Source of the DNA: Desulfovibrio sp. Fe33
Lineage (GTDB): Bacteria; Desulfobacterota; Desulfovibrionia; Desulfovibrionales; Desulfovibrionaceae
Direction of reading: 5' to 3'
Assembly (NCBI RefSeq): GCF_028532725.1
Contig: NZ_JAQKGU010000005.1
Location: 1-64,000, forward strand
DNA length: 64,000 nt
Under the pieces are notes generated by a model. The model had not been told where the DNA came from and searched no databases. It was given only the letters and a program-made list of their open reading frames with translations. The position numbers and the translations under genes were made by a program. This document shows, piece by piece, positions 35,645 to 44,834 of this stretch; the stretch's first letter is position 1, and every line of letters starts with the position of its first letter.

Positions 35645-36718
35645 ATGGATGCATCCCCTGTCCGCGTTCTTCACGTTATCAAATCCCTGGGCCTGGGCGG
35701 CACGGAAAAGGTCATGCAACTCTTCGTGACCAACCTCGACCGGTCCCGGTTCATACCGGCCGTCTACAGCCAGGCGGACGGGGTGCGCGCGAGGCAGATC
35801 CGCGCCTCGGGCGTGGACACGTTCATCGGGGGAGACCTTCTCTCGGTGCTCGGGCGGTTCAAACCGCAGATCGTGCATATCCACCGCGCAGGCTGGCCCG
35901 AACCCGAACTGCTCGTTCCCCTCAAACGCGCCCGCGTGCCCGCCGTGGTGGAGACCAACGTCTTCGGCCGCCACGACCCGAGCCCCCAGGCATCGGTCAT
36001 CGACCACACCCTGTTCGTCTCCCGTTTCTGCCTGACGCGGTTCTCCCACGCCACGGGCATCAGCCCGCATCCGGGCCGATACACATACCTGTACAACCCG
36101 GTGGACACGGACTTCTTCGCAAATGCGACCAGGACGAACCGTAAATACGACGCCCCCGCGGCCGGACGCATATCCCGTCCCGACCCGGGCAAATGGTCGC
36201 GAATGGCCCTGGACTTCCTGCCATTACTCGTGCGAAACGTGCCCGACTTCCGCTACCACGTCATCGGGGCCGTCCCCGAAGCCGTGGAGTTCATTCGCCT
36301 ACACGGCCTGGAACGCAACGTCATCCTCCACGACCCTGTGGAGACCGACGCCGGGATCGCGGATTTCCTGAACGGAGTCTCGGTCCTGGCCCACGGCAAC
36401 GACGCCGGCGAGTCCTTCGGGCTGGTCATCGCCGAGGCCATGGCCTGTTCCCTGCCCGTTGTCACCCACCCGAGCGAAGGATTGCGCGACAACGCGCAGC
36501 TCGAACTGGTGGAACACGGCGTCACCGGACTTGTGGCCAACAACGCGGAAGAGTATGCCAATGCCCTCAACTACCTGTTTTCCCATCCGGTCGAAGCGCG
36601 GCGGATGGGGCTGGCCGGTCGGGACAAGGCCGCGCGCCTTTACCGTATGCAGGCCATCACCAAACGGCTTGAGGCCCTCTACCTGGAACTGCTCCGGCGC
36701 AAAGGAATCACGCAATGA
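35645..36718 (+). CDS. Glycosyltransferase family 4-type
   Basis: About 357 residues with a GT-B fold. The N-terminal domain begins VRVLHVIKSLGLGGTEKVMQ, the usual GGxE acceptor loop; the C-terminal half has HGNDAGESFGLVIAEAMACS with the E-x7-E donor motif and VTHPSEGLRDNAQL. I used the ATG at 35645; one at 35627 is also possible and neither has a strong SD. The next gene overlaps by four bases. A role in flagellin or envelope glycan synthesis is inferred from position. Confidence 0.85.
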   Translation: MDASPVRVLHVIKSLGLGGTEKVMQLFVTNLDRSRFIPAVYSQADGVRARQIRASGVDTFIGGDLLSVLGRFKPQIVHIHRAGWPEPELLVPLKRARVPAVVETNVFGRHDPSPQASVIDHTLFVSRFCLTRFSHATGISPHPGRYTYLYNPVDTDFFANATRTNRKYDAPAAGRISRPDPGKWSRMALDFLPLLVRNVPDFRYHVIGAVPEAVEFIRLHGLERNVILHDPVETDAGIADFLNGVSVLAHGNDAGESFGLVIAEAMACSLPVVTHPSEGLRDNAQLELVEHGVTGLVANNAEEYANALNYLFSHPVEARRMGLAGRDKAARLYRMQAITKRLEALYLELLRRKGITQ

Positions 36719-37929
36719 ACCATGAATTGATCGAACGATATACCCACGCAGTCCTCGAATTCGGCTTCCAGGGCGACGAAAACGCCCTTCCCGCGCCCAA
36801 GGCTCCGAGTGCGGAAGAAACCGTAGCGTTCGCCGAACGCACGCTGCGTCTCCTGGAAAAGAGCGAAAGCGAGACCCTGGTCCTGTTCGGGCTGGAAGGG
36901 GGAGAACACGCCCTGGCCCTGTCCCGGGGACTGCCCGAGGGCACTCGGCTGATCGTCTGCGAGACCGATCCCGCCAAGGCGCGCGCCTTCCTGGCCGCCA
37001 ACCCGGAATGGAACGGCCCCGGCTCACGCGCCTCGCTTCTGGCCGACACGTCGCCTTGGGCCCATCTCTATATTCTGAACATGAGCGGGGTTGCCCCGGA
37101 CAACGTCACCATGGCGCTGAATCCGACCCTGCCCGAAGACAGGCGCGCGGAATACCGCAATCTCCAGCGGCTGTTCATGAATGCCCGGCCGCATCAGGCC
37201 ATCAACAGCTCGTACCTGAGCCACGTGGGCGTCCAGGCCCCGGACCTGTCCGTGGGAGTCATCCTGCACCCGGACGAACCCGATCTCGACACCTTTTTCG
37301 CCCAGTTCCCGGAGTGGGTCCGCGAAGTGGTGGTGGTCTGGGACGCCGAATGCGCGCCCGACCGCGACTTCGCCTGCGCCGCGCCGATACGCCATCTGGC
37401 CCGGCCCCTGGATGACTTCGCCTCCCAGCGCAATCACGCCCTCGAGCACTGCGAGGGAGAATGGACGCTCTTTCTGGACGGCGACGAAGCCTTCAGCGAA
37501 GACGTCTGGGGGCTGCTGACCGCCTGTATGCTCGTCAAGCGGCTTGAGGCGTGCTGGTTCCCGCGCATGACCCTGTATCCGGACGAAAACAGGTGCAAGG
37601 CGGGCTACGGCCTGTGGCCGGACCTGCAACTGCGTCTCTTCCGCAAGGGAGAATCCGTTCGCTTCACGCGTCCCGTGCACGAACGGCTGACCGGCATCAC
37701 CGGACGCACGGCCCTGGTCTTGGACGCGCCCATCCTGCACTACAGCCGGTTGCGCAAGTCCCCCGAGGAACTGGCCGCGAAGCTCAAACGGTTCGACGAG
37801 GCCGGAGGAGGCACCGTAGGCCATGTGCTCAGCAAGGACTATCCGACCGTGCAGCGCTCACTGCTGCCCGAAGCCTCGCTCCTCATGGGTTCCCTCTCCA
37901 TGCTTCTCCTGGAGGAAAACCCGGCCTGA
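36715..37929 (+). CDS. Glycosyltransferase family 2-type with extra N-terminal domain
   Basis: A 404-residue protein. The first ~170 residues form an uncharacterised domain with a Rossmann-like part (LVLFGLEGGEHALAL, RLIVCETDPAKARAF). The rest is a GT2 domain: VGVILHPDEPDLDTFFAQF, VVVVWDAECAPDRD, and FASQRNHALEHCEGEW leading to LFLDGDE, the catalytic DxD. It overlaps the preceding GT4 gene (ATGA), so both act in the same glycan pathway. Confidence 0.82.
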   Translation: MNHELIERYTHAVLEFGFQGDENALPAPKAPSAEETVAFAERTLRLLEKSESETLVLFGLEGGEHALALSRGLPEGTRLIVCETDPAKARAFLAANPEWNGPGSRASLLADTSPWAHLYILNMSGVAPDNVTMALNPTLPEDRRAEYRNLQRLFMNARPHQAINSSYLSHVGVQAPDLSVGVILHPDEPDLDTFFAQFPEWVREVVVVWDAECAPDRDFACAAPIRHLARPLDDFASQRNHALEHCEGEWTLFLDGDEAFSEDVWGLLTACMLVKRLEACWFPRMTLYPDENRCKAGYGLWPDLQLRLFRKGESVRFTRPVHERLTGITGRTALVLDAPILHYSRLRKSPEELAAKLKRFDEAGGGTVGHVLSKDYPTVQRSLLPEASLLMGSLSMLLLEENPA

Positions 37930-38017
37930 CGGCGCGGCCGATTGCAGACCGCTTGATTCTGACCTACAAAGTGTATAGACCGTACATCGTGAAATACATG
38001 TCCTTCAAGGAACGACA

Positions 38018-39229
38018 ATGCAGATAACATGTCCCGAATGCAGGTTCACCCGCGAGGTGGACGAGAACAGGATTCCCGCCCGATCCCAGGTGGCGACCTG
38101 TCCCAAATGCCAGACCAAGTTCAAATTCCGCGACCTGCCGGAAGAGGAGTTTCTCCTGGAGGAAGCCGAGCCGGCCGCTCGCCCGGAACCTGCCTCCGCC
38201 CCCCAACCGCCCGCCGCCCCCGAATCGGCGGTCAGCGAGACTTCCACTCCCGAGCCGCAGGCCGAACCGGCCCCCGAGACCTACAGCCCCCCCCGCCATG
38301 AGCCTCCGACACGGCCCGAGATACGCGCCGACAAGGAGCGGGAAAAAGCCTTCCCCAACCTGCCCGACCCGGACGACGACTCCAATGACGCCCTGTGGCA
38401 ACGGCTGCACACCATGACGCCGCCCGACAAGGGCCGCTCCGTGCAGGACGAGCCCCACGCTGAACACCGCTACGGCGCGGAGGAGCACCGCCAGGAGCAG
38501 GATCAGGAACCCGTGCCCGGCTGGACCGGAGAGTTCAATGCGGACTTCCCGGACCCCATGCAGGAAGAATTCATGAACGAGGATGAGGACGAAATGTCCA
38601 TGCAGGTTCCGCCGCCTTTCGAGCAGTTGGACCGCTACGGATTTTTCCACGGCCTCTTCCTGACCCTCAAGCTGGTCCTGCTCTCGCCGCGCCTGTTCTT
38701 CTCGGTCATGCCCGTTGGCAACGGGCTGTCCAAGCCCCTGACCTTCGCCATCCTGGTCTCCATGATCCAGACCGTGGCCCAGTACGCCTGGGGCGTGGTC
38801 GGTCTGACGCCCGGCGTGGACGTTTCCGGCCAGGGATTCCAGGCCGTGCCCTACGACGCCACCAACGGGCTGTTCGAGCTCCTGCTCACCCCGGCTTTCG
38901 TGGCCCTGTCCCTGTTCGCCATCTCCGGCTTCTACCATGTCATTCTCAGCCTGCTCAAGGTGGGCGGCAAGGGATTCGAGGGCTCATTCAGGGCCGTGGC
39001 CTACGCCTACGCCCCCATGATGACCGGCATCATCCCCATGTTCACCGTGGAATTCATGGCGGGCTGGATGTTTCTCTACGCCGTGTGGGGACTGGCTCTC
39101 ACCGCCATCGGTCTCAAGCACATCCACAAGACCGGCTACAGCAAGATCATCCCGGTCCTTTTGCTGCCTCTTCTGCTGGGCATGATCATGGCCCTGCTCA
39201 TGCTCCAGGGGCAGATGGCGACCGTATAA
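38018..39229 (+). CDS. Zinc-ribbon and Yip1-domain membrane protein
   Basis: A 403-residue protein. Residues 1-45 form an MJ0042-type zinc ribbon (CPECRFTREV, CPKCQTKFKF, a CxxC pair). A Pro/Glu-rich, disordered region follows (to about 195). The C-terminal half has five or so membrane segments in Yip1 pattern (LLSPRLFFSVMPVGNG, FYHVILSLLKVGGKGFEGSF, YAPMMTGIIP). The TTGATT/TATAGA pair at 37953-37979 is a weak promoter candidate. The role is unknown. Confidence 0.75.
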   Translation: MQITCPECRFTREVDENRIPARSQVATCPKCQTKFKFRDLPEEEFLLEEAEPAARPEPASAPQPPAAPESAVSETSTPEPQAEPAPETYSPPRHEPPTRPEIRADKEREKAFPNLPDPDDDSNDALWQRLHTMTPPDKGRSVQDEPHAEHRYGAEEHRQEQDQEPVPGWTGEFNADFPDPMQEEFMNEDEDEMSMQVPPPFEQLDRYGFFHGLFLTLKLVLLSPRLFFSVMPVGNGLSKPLTFAILVSMIQTVAQYAWGVVGLTPGVDVSGQGFQAVPYDATNGLFELLLTPAFVALSLFAISGFYHVILSLLKVGGKGFEGSFRAVAYAYAPMMTGIIPMFTVEFMAGWMFLYAVWGLALTAIGLKHIHKTGYSKIIPVLLLPLLLGMIMALLMLQGQMATV

Positions 39230-39238
39230 GGAAAGTTT

Positions 39239-39574
39239 ATGATCGGATGGTTCAAGCGCAGAATCGAGACCTACAAGGCCCACCGCAAACTGGCGCGCCA
39301 GACCGATCCGCGCAACTTCAAACGCCTGGCCATCGAAATACGCGACCTGGCCCTGCTCGCTTCCCAGCTCAATCCCCGGGAACGCGACATCCACAAGCTC
39401 ATCCGCAGCATTATCGTCGAGATGGAGCGGCTTTCGGAACTGGCCGACCGGCCCGAGTTCCGAAAGCTCTCCACCGGCAAAAAGCTCCTCCTCCGGCAGG
39501 GGCTCCAGGAATCGCGCGAGCAGCTCCTGGAATCCATCGAATCCGCCCCCTCGCCCACCCAGACCCTCCAATAG
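39239..39574 (+). CDS. Small helical hypothetical protein
   Basis: A 111-residue basic protein predicted almost all helical, from MIGWFKRRIETYKAHRKLA to LRQGLQESREQLLESIE. It lacks a signal sequence and any known motif. It starts nine bases after the Yip1-type gene behind GGAAAG, so the two are probably expressed together. Confidence 0.6.
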   Translation: MIGWFKRRIETYKAHRKLARQTDPRNFKRLAIEIRDLALLASQLNPRERDIHKLIRSIIVEMERLSELADRPEFRKLSTGKKLLLRQGLQESREQLLESIESAPSPTQTLQ

Positions 39575-39677
39575 ATTCACCGGCATACATATTGCTTTGA
39601 TCTCGCCGAGGATTCCGGCTCCGTCGCAATTCCGGCGGGACGTACCGGGCGGTTTCAACCATCAGCCGGTGAATGAT

Positions 39678-40844
39678 ATGAAAAAAATACTTCTTTTCAG
39701 CATGTTGCTGATTGTCGCCGCGTGCTCCCACGTGGACTTGTCCCTGACCGACCAGACCAAGATATACACGGACGCGCCTGTCAGGAAATCGGCGCTCCAG
39801 GTCTCCGTTCACCCCAGGGGCAAGCAGTACACGCCGCTGACCGCCTACTTCCATCCCTTCGTCATTCAGCAGGAGAACTCGGACCACGCGGCCCTGTCCG
39901 CGTCCTTCTCCCAAATATTCTTCAATGTCTGGACAGAGGAACGGCTGTTCTCAACCATGGAGCTTGCTTCCGGCTATGGCTACCAGGGGCTCTCCTCGGC
40001 CCTTGAGACGGCCCGTCGACGCGGAGCGGACCTGCTTGTCATCGGCAAGGTCCCCTATTTTTACGACGGAACCACCCTCGACGACTCCGCCGTGACCCTC
40101 CAGGTGGACGTCTACGCGGCGGGAAGCGGCGACCTGCTCTGGACCATGCTCCAATCCGCGCGCATCGAGCAGAAAAACCCGGACGACTATATCTATTTCG
40201 TACATGAAACCCGCATGAGCGACAGCCCGTTCAACATGATGATCCGCTCCATCGCCAAGGACATGGCCATACCGCTCAAGGCCTGGCTGCCCGATCCGAA
40301 CGCGAATTACCGCTACGCCTCCACTCCCGATGAGGTCAAAAACGGCCTCATGCCCGGCTCCGCCCAAGGCGCGCAGGGAGAAGACCTTCCGTCCGAGCAG
40401 TCCCCGGCGACCGGCACGGCGGTCCGCCCCGATGCGGGACAGGCCGCCCCCGGAGCGAAGTCAGAAACCGCCGACGACGGCACGCCCCGGCCCGAAGTGA
40501 CGGGCCTGGACCTGAACATCCAGTTCGACTTCGACAAGGCCACGGTCAAGCCGGAGTCCAACGCCGTGCTCGACGCCCTGGGTGAAACGCTGGCATCGCC
40601 CGGCTACGCGGGGCGCAAGATCATGGTGGGCGGGCACACCGACGCCGCGGGCTCGGTCCAGTACAACCTGACACTCTCCCGAAAACGGGCCGAAGCCGTC
40701 AAGGCGTACCTGGTGAACAAGTGGCATGTAGACCCGAACCGCATCGAAGCTGTGGGATTCGGCAAATCCCGCCCGCTGACCTCCGGCGCGACTCCAGAGG
40801 ATCAGCAACGAAACCGAAGGGTTGAAATTCGGCTGGCCGATTAG
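39678..40844 (+). CDS. OmpA-family lipoprotein
   Basis: A 388-residue protein with signal MKKILLFSMLLIVAAC, whose lipobox Cys is residue 16. Residues 20-220 form an uncharacterised domain resembling LPS-assembly or penicillin-binding activator partners (RGADLLVIGKVPYFYDG). A Pro/Ala-rich linker follows, and the last ~115 residues are an OmpA domain with IQFDFDKATVKPES, GGHTDAAGS and LSRKRAEAVKAYL, which binds peptidoglycan. The ATG at 39678 was chosen because it gives a perfect signal peptide. Confidence 0.85.
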   Translation: MKKILLFSMLLIVAACSHVDLSLTDQTKIYTDAPVRKSALQVSVHPRGKQYTPLTAYFHPFVIQQENSDHAALSASFSQIFFNVWTEERLFSTMELASGYGYQGLSSALETARRRGADLLVIGKVPYFYDGTTLDDSAVTLQVDVYAAGSGDLLWTMLQSARIEQKNPDDYIYFVHETRMSDSPFNMMIRSIAKDMAIPLKAWLPDPNANYRYASTPDEVKNGLMPGSAQGAQGEDLPSEQSPATGTAVRPDAGQAAPGAKSETADDGTPRPEVTGLDLNIQFDFDKATVKPESNAVLDALGETLASPGYAGRKIMVGGHTDAAGSVQYNLTLSRKRAEAVKAYLVNKWHVDPNRIEAVGFGKSRPLTSGATPEDQQRNRRVEIRLAD

Positions 40845-40859
40845 CCGCGCATTGTTTTC

Positions 40860-40990
40860 TTGACTTTCTAGCAACAGTTATTACCATCGACTTGCCGATT
40901 GAAACGAGGGGCCAATCCCGGCCTCTTTTTTCGTCTTTTACACCGCGCATTTTGTGTGCTACCTGAGAGACCTTCATTTCACCTGAGAGG
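40860..40990 (+). promoter_or_regulatory. Intergenic control region before ahbC
   Basis: TTGACT (40860-40865) and TACCAT (40882-40887) are 16 bases apart, a possible promoter. A hairpin with T tract follows at 40906-40931. Then ACCTGAGAG occurs twice, at 40961-40969 and 40981-40989; the second copy overlaps the ribosome site of ahbC. The direct repeat may be a protein site or affect translation. Confidence 0.35.
40906..40931 (+). terminator. Terminator or attenuator between ompA-like gene and ahbC
   Basis: GAGGGGCC and GGCCTC pair with a small bulge and are followed by six T residues. If the candidate promoter at 40860 is real it could act as an attenuator; otherwise it ends the OmpA-type transcript. 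Confidence 0.6.
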
Positions 40991-40997
40991 TATATTA

Positions 40998-42191
40998 ATG
41001 ATAGGCATTTCCAAATTGTACTGCGGCGCCGTTGAAGCATCCGACGCCCTGCGTTACAACCGCGAATCCGGGCAGCTGCCGTCCCATTTGCTTCAATTTT
41101 CCAAGGACAAGAAGCCCGTCGTGGTCTGGAACATGACCCAGCGGTGCAACCTCAAGTGTGTCCACTGTTACGCCCAAGCCATAGACCCGAGCGGCCACAA
41201 GGATCCCATTTCCACGGATCAGGCCAAAGTCATGATCGACGATCTGGCCCAGTTCGGCGCGCCGGTCATGCTGTTCTCCGGCGGCGAGCCCCTGGTCCGC
41301 GAGGACCTGGTGGACCTGGCCAAGTACGCCACGTCCAAGGGGATGCGCGCGGTGATTTCCACCAACGGCACGCTCATCACCAAGTCCAAGGCCCGTGAGC
41401 TCAAGGAAGTCGGCCTGTCCTACGTGGGCATCTCCATCGACGGCAACGAGGAGGTCCACGACAAGTTCCGCGGCGTCCGGGGTGCCTACAAACAGGCCCT
41501 CAAGGGCGTCGAGAACTGTAAGGCCGAGGGTCTCAAGGTCGGCCTCCGCTTCACCATCAACAAGCGCAACGCCGTGGAGATTCCCCACCTGTTCGACCTC
41601 ATCGAGCAGATGGACATTCCGCGCATCTGTTTCTACCACCTGGTCTATTCCGGCCGTGGTTCCGAGCTTATCAACGAGGACCTGAACCACCAGGAAACCC
41701 GTGACGTGGTCAACCTCATCATGGACCGCACCCGCGCCCTGTTCGACAAGGGACTGCCCAAGGAAGTCCTTACCGTTGACAACCACGCCGACGGTCCCCT
41801 GGTTTACTACCGCCTGCTCAAGGAAGACCCTGAACGCGCCAAGGAAGTGCTCGAACTGCTCAAGTGGAACGAAGGCAACTCTTCCGGACGCGGCATCGGC
41901 TGCATCTCGTGGGACGGCAAGGTCCACGCCGACCAGTTCATGCGCCACCTCACTTTCGGCAACGTCCTGGAACGCCCCTTCTCCGAGATCTGGACCGATC
42001 CGAAGATCGAGCTGCTCCAAAAACTCAAGGACAAGCGCCCGCATGTCGGCGGACGTTGCGCAGGCTGCCGGTTCCTGAACATCTGCGGCGGCAACTTCCG
42101 CGCCCGCGCCGAAGCCTACTATGGCGACTTCTGGGCCCAGGACCCCGCCTGCTACCTCACCGACGAAGAAATCACCGGCGAAAAGCTGTAA
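40998..42191 (+). CDS. ahbC: 12,18-didecarboxysiroheme deacetylase (radical SAM)
   Basis: A 397-residue radical SAM enzyme of the siroheme-dependent heme pathway, removing the two acetate chains to give Fe-coproporphyrin III. The SAM cluster motif is CNLKCVHC (Cys50, Cys54, Cys57); a second Fe-S cluster is suggested by the C-terminal CAGCRFLNICGGNFRARAE. The ATG at 40998 follows GAGAGG. hemB, ahbD and a siroheme decarboxylase subunit follow, which makes the assignment secure. Confidence 0.93.
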   Translation: MIGISKLYCGAVEASDALRYNRESGQLPSHLLQFSKDKKPVVVWNMTQRCNLKCVHCYAQAIDPSGHKDPISTDQAKVMIDDLAQFGAPVMLFSGGEPLVREDLVDLAKYATSKGMRAVISTNGTLITKSKARELKEVGLSYVGISIDGNEEVHDKFRGVRGAYKQALKGVENCKAEGLKVGLRFTINKRNAVEIPHLFDLIEQMDIPRICFYHLVYSGRGSELINEDLNHQETRDVVNLIMDRTRALFDKGLPKEVLTVDNHADGPLVYYRLLKEDPERAKEVLELLKWNEGNSSGRGIGCISWDGKVHADQFMRHLTFGNVLERPFSEIWTDPKIELLQKLKDKRPHVGGRCAGCRFLNICGGNFRARAEAYYGDFWAQDPACYLTDEEITGEKL

Positions 42192-42204
42192 CAACACGAC
42201 GTCC

Positions 42205-42262
42205 AGGGCGGCCTGGGGACCTCCTCAAAAGAGGTTTCCCCGGCCGCCCTTCCTGATTTTTT
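42205..42262 (+). terminator. Intrinsic terminator after ahbC
   Basis: A large hairpin with outer stem GGGCGGCC / GGCCGCCC (42206-42213 and 42242-42249) and a nested inner stem is followed by a T run at 42257-42262. Confidence 0.85.
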
Positions 42263-42309
42263 GCCGCAAACCGCCTTGCAGTCCTGCGGCGTCCGCTCTT
42301 TGCACAAGT

Positions 42310-42337
42310 TTGCGAGCCCGCTGAAAAAGCGTATAGA
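42310..42337 (+). promoter_or_regulatory. Candidate promoter of hemB-ahbD
   Basis: TTGCGA (42310-42315) and TATAGA (42332-42337) are 16 bases apart, about 40 bases before hemB and after the ahbC terminator. Confidence 0.5.
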
Positions 42338-42378
42338 AATCTTCAAATTCAATTTGAAAACGCTTGTCCGGAGTAATT

Positions 42379-43359
42379 ATGATACCTGCTGATTTCCACC
42401 GCGGCCGCCGCCTGAGGACCTCCCTCGCCCTGCGCGAGATGGTCCGCGAAAACACGGTCACCGCCAACGACCTCATCATGCCCTATTTCGTGGTCGAAAC
42501 CGAAGACGAATCCTTCCGCAAGGAAATCGCCTCCATGCCCGGCCAGTACCAGCTCTCCCTCAAGGAACTGGAAAAACAGGTGGCTTCCGCCGTGGCCCTC
42601 GGCCTCAAGGCGTGCATCCTCTTCGGCATCCCGGCCCAAAAGGACGAAACCGGCTCCGGCGCATACGACGACAACGGCATCGTCCAGCAGGCCATCCGGC
42701 TTCTCAAGAACCGCTGGCCCGAGCTCATCGTCATCGCCGACACCTGCCTGTGCGAATACACCTCCCACGGCCACTGCGGGTTGGTGAAAAACGAATACGT
42801 CCAGAACGATCCGACCCTCAATCTCCTCGCCCGGGCCGCAGTCGCCCAGGCCAAGGCCGGAGCCGACATGATCGCGCCCTCGGACATGATGGACGGCCGC
42901 GTGGCCGCCATCCGCGCCGCCCTGGACGAAGAAGGGCTGGTCAACGTCCCGATCATGTCCTACGCGGTCAAATACGCCTCCGCCTTCTACGGTCCCTTCC
43001 GCGACGCCGCCGAGTCCGCGCCGCAGTTCGGCGACCGCAAGACCTACCAGATGGACCCGCCCAACGGACGCGAGGCCATGCGTGAAGCCGTGGCCGATTT
43101 CGAGGAAGGCGCGGACATCCTCATGGTCAAGCCGGGCCTGCCCTACCTCGATATCGTCCGGCAGGTGCGCGACAATTTCGACACGCCGGTGGCTGTTTAC
43201 CAGGTCAGCGGCGAATACTCGCAGATCAAGGCCGCCGCCCTCAACGGGTGGATCGACGAAAAGGCCGTGGTCATGGAATCCCTGGTCGCCTTCAAACGCG
43301 CCGGAGCGGACATGATCATCACCTACTTCACCGAAGACGTACTCAAGGTATTGAAATAA
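42379..43359 (+). CDS. hemB: Delta-aminolevulinic acid dehydratase
   Basis: A 326-residue cytoplasmic enzyme that joins two 5-aminolevulinates into porphobilinogen, the first pyrrole of all tetrapyrroles. The zinc-type cysteine set is in [14 protein letters not shown], and the two Schiff-base lysines lie in MSYAVKYAS and VKPGLPYLD. The ATG at 42379 fits CCGGAG better than a TTG at 42364. ahbD begins two bases after the stop. Confidence 0.97.
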   Translation: MIPADFHRGRRLRTSLALREMVRENTVTANDLIMPYFVVETEDESFRKEIASMPGQYQLSLKELEKQVASAVALGLKACILFGIPAQKDETGSGAYDDNGIVQQAIRLLKNRWPELIVIADTCLCEYTSHGHCGLVKNEYVQNDPTLNLLARAAVAQAKAGADMIAPSDMMDGRVAAIRAALDEEGLVNVPIMSYAVKYASAFYGPFRDAAESAPQFGDRKTYQMDPPNGREAMREAVADFEEGADILMVKPGLPYLDIVRQVRDNFDTPVAVYQVSGEYSQIKAAALNGWIDEKAVVMESLVAFKRAGADMIITYFTEDVLKVLK

Positions 43360-43360
43360 T

Positions 43361-44548
43361 ATGAGCGAACATCCCAAAGGCCATCCCGGCTCCATGACGG
43401 GCTGTCCGCCCGAGGGCCATCCCGGCGGGCATCCCCACGGCAAGATGCATCCCGGCGCGGAACACGCGCCCAAGAAGTTTCTCGACGACGGCGTCACTCC
43501 CATCTGCCGCCTGATCGCCTGGGAAGTGACCCGGTCCTGCAACCTCGCCTGCAAGCACTGCCGGGCCGAGGCGCACCCCGAGCCCTACGAGGGCGAACTG
43601 TCCACCGACGAAGCCAAGGCGCTCATCGACACCTTCCCGGACGTGGGCTCCCCCATCATCATCTTCACCGGCGGCGAGCCCATGATGCGGGCCGACGTGT
43701 ACGAGCTGATCGCCTACGCCAAGGGCAAAGGGCTGCGTTGCGTCATGGCCCCCAACGGCACGCTCATCACCCCCGAGACCGCGCAGAAGATGAAGGCGGC
43801 GGGCATCGAACGCTGCTCCATCTCCATAGACGCTCCCGAAGCCGTCCAGCACGACGAGTTCCGGGGCGAGGTCGGGGCCTTCGACGCCTCCATGCGCGGC
43901 ATCCAGTATCTCAAGGACGCGGGTATCGAGTTCCAGATCAACACCACGGTGACCAAGAACAACCTCCATCTGTTCAAGGACATCTTCCAGCTCTGCGAAC
44001 GGATCGGCGCGTCCGCCTGGCATATCTTCCTGCTCGTGCCCACCGGCCGGGCCGTGGAACTCGGCACCGAGATCATCTCCGCCGAGGAGTACGAGGACGT
44101 ACTCAACTGGTTCTACGACTTCCGCAAGACCACGGACATGCAACTCAAGGCCACCTGCGCGCCCCACTATCACCGCATCCTGCGCCAGCGCGCCAAGGAA
44201 GACGGCATCCCCGTCAACTTCGAGAACTTCGGCCTGGACGCAGTCTCGCGCGGCTGCCTCGGCGGCGTAGGCTTCTGCTTCATCTCCCACCGGGGACAGG
44301 TCCAGCCCTGCGGCTACCTGGAACTGGACTGCGGCAACGTCCGCGAAATCCCCTTCCCGGAAATCTGGAAGAGCTCCCCGCAGTTCCTCAACCTGCGCAA
44401 TCCCGAAGTTTACGACGGCAAGTGCGGCCATTGCGAGTACGAAAGGGTTTGCGGCGGCTGCCGCGCCCGCGCCCAGACCATGAAGGGCCACTACCTGAAA
44501 GAGGAGCCCCTGTGCTCCTACACCCCGAAGAAAAAGCCGAAGGCGTAG
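43361..44548 (+). CDS. ahbD: Heme b synthase (radical SAM)
   Basis: A 395-residue radical SAM enzyme oxidatively decarboxylating two propionates of Fe-coproporphyrin III to vinyls, giving heme b. The cluster motif is CNLACKHC (Cys60, Cys64, Cys67), and the second-cluster region ends in CGHCEYERVCGGCRARA. An unusual first 35 residues repeat HPG and H-G units (GHPGG, HPHGKMHPG), suggestive of metal binding. It follows hemB and precedes repeat A3. Confidence 0.93.
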   Translation: MSEHPKGHPGSMTGCPPEGHPGGHPHGKMHPGAEHAPKKFLDDGVTPICRLIAWEVTRSCNLACKHCRAEAHPEPYEGELSTDEAKALIDTFPDVGSPIIIFTGGEPMMRADVYELIAYAKGKGLRCVMAPNGTLITPETAQKMKAAGIERCSISIDAPEAVQHDEFRGEVGAFDASMRGIQYLKDAGIEFQINTTVTKNNLHLFKDIFQLCERIGASAWHIFLLVPTGRAVELGTEIISAEEYEDVLNWFYDFRKTTDMQLKATCAPHYHRILRQRAKEDGIPVNFENFGLDAVSRGCLGGVGFCFISHRGQVQPCGYLELDCGNVREIPFPEIWKSSPQFLNLRNPEVYDGKCGHCEYERVCGGCRARAQTMKGHYLKEEPLCSYTPKKKPKA

Positions 44549-44552
44549 CCGC

Positions 44553-44827
44553 GCCTCCGGCGGCCGGGGGAAGGGAGGGAAAAACCCTTTGGAAAGGGTC
44601 TTTCCCTCCCTTCCCCCGGACCCCCATCCCTCCCTTTTCCCAAACTTTTTATATCGCTTCGCGGAAGACGGGATGGGAAGTCAGACCGGACAGCTTGACC
44701 TGAAGCCATTTTTTGAAAGAGAATCGAACGCGGCCGGACGCACCCCGCCGAAGGCGCGATAAATTGTTTTGAAAGGGAGTCCGGGGGAAAAACTTTTTCA
44801 AAAGTTTCCCCTCTGGCCACCGAAGGC
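44553..44827. repeat. Dispersed palindromic repeat, family A, copy 3
   Basis: A 275-bp element with left end GCCTCCGGCGGCC (44553-44565), a hairpin at 44564-44619, the AAACTTTTTATAT block, a different middle, a second hairpin near 44782-44816, and right end GGCCACCGAAGGC (44815-44827). It fills the ahbD to decarboxylase gap completely, starting five bases after the ahbD stop and ending seven bases before the next ATG. Its right end supplies the AAGG that serves as ribosome site. Confidence 0.8.
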
Positions 44828-44834
44828 ATACCCT

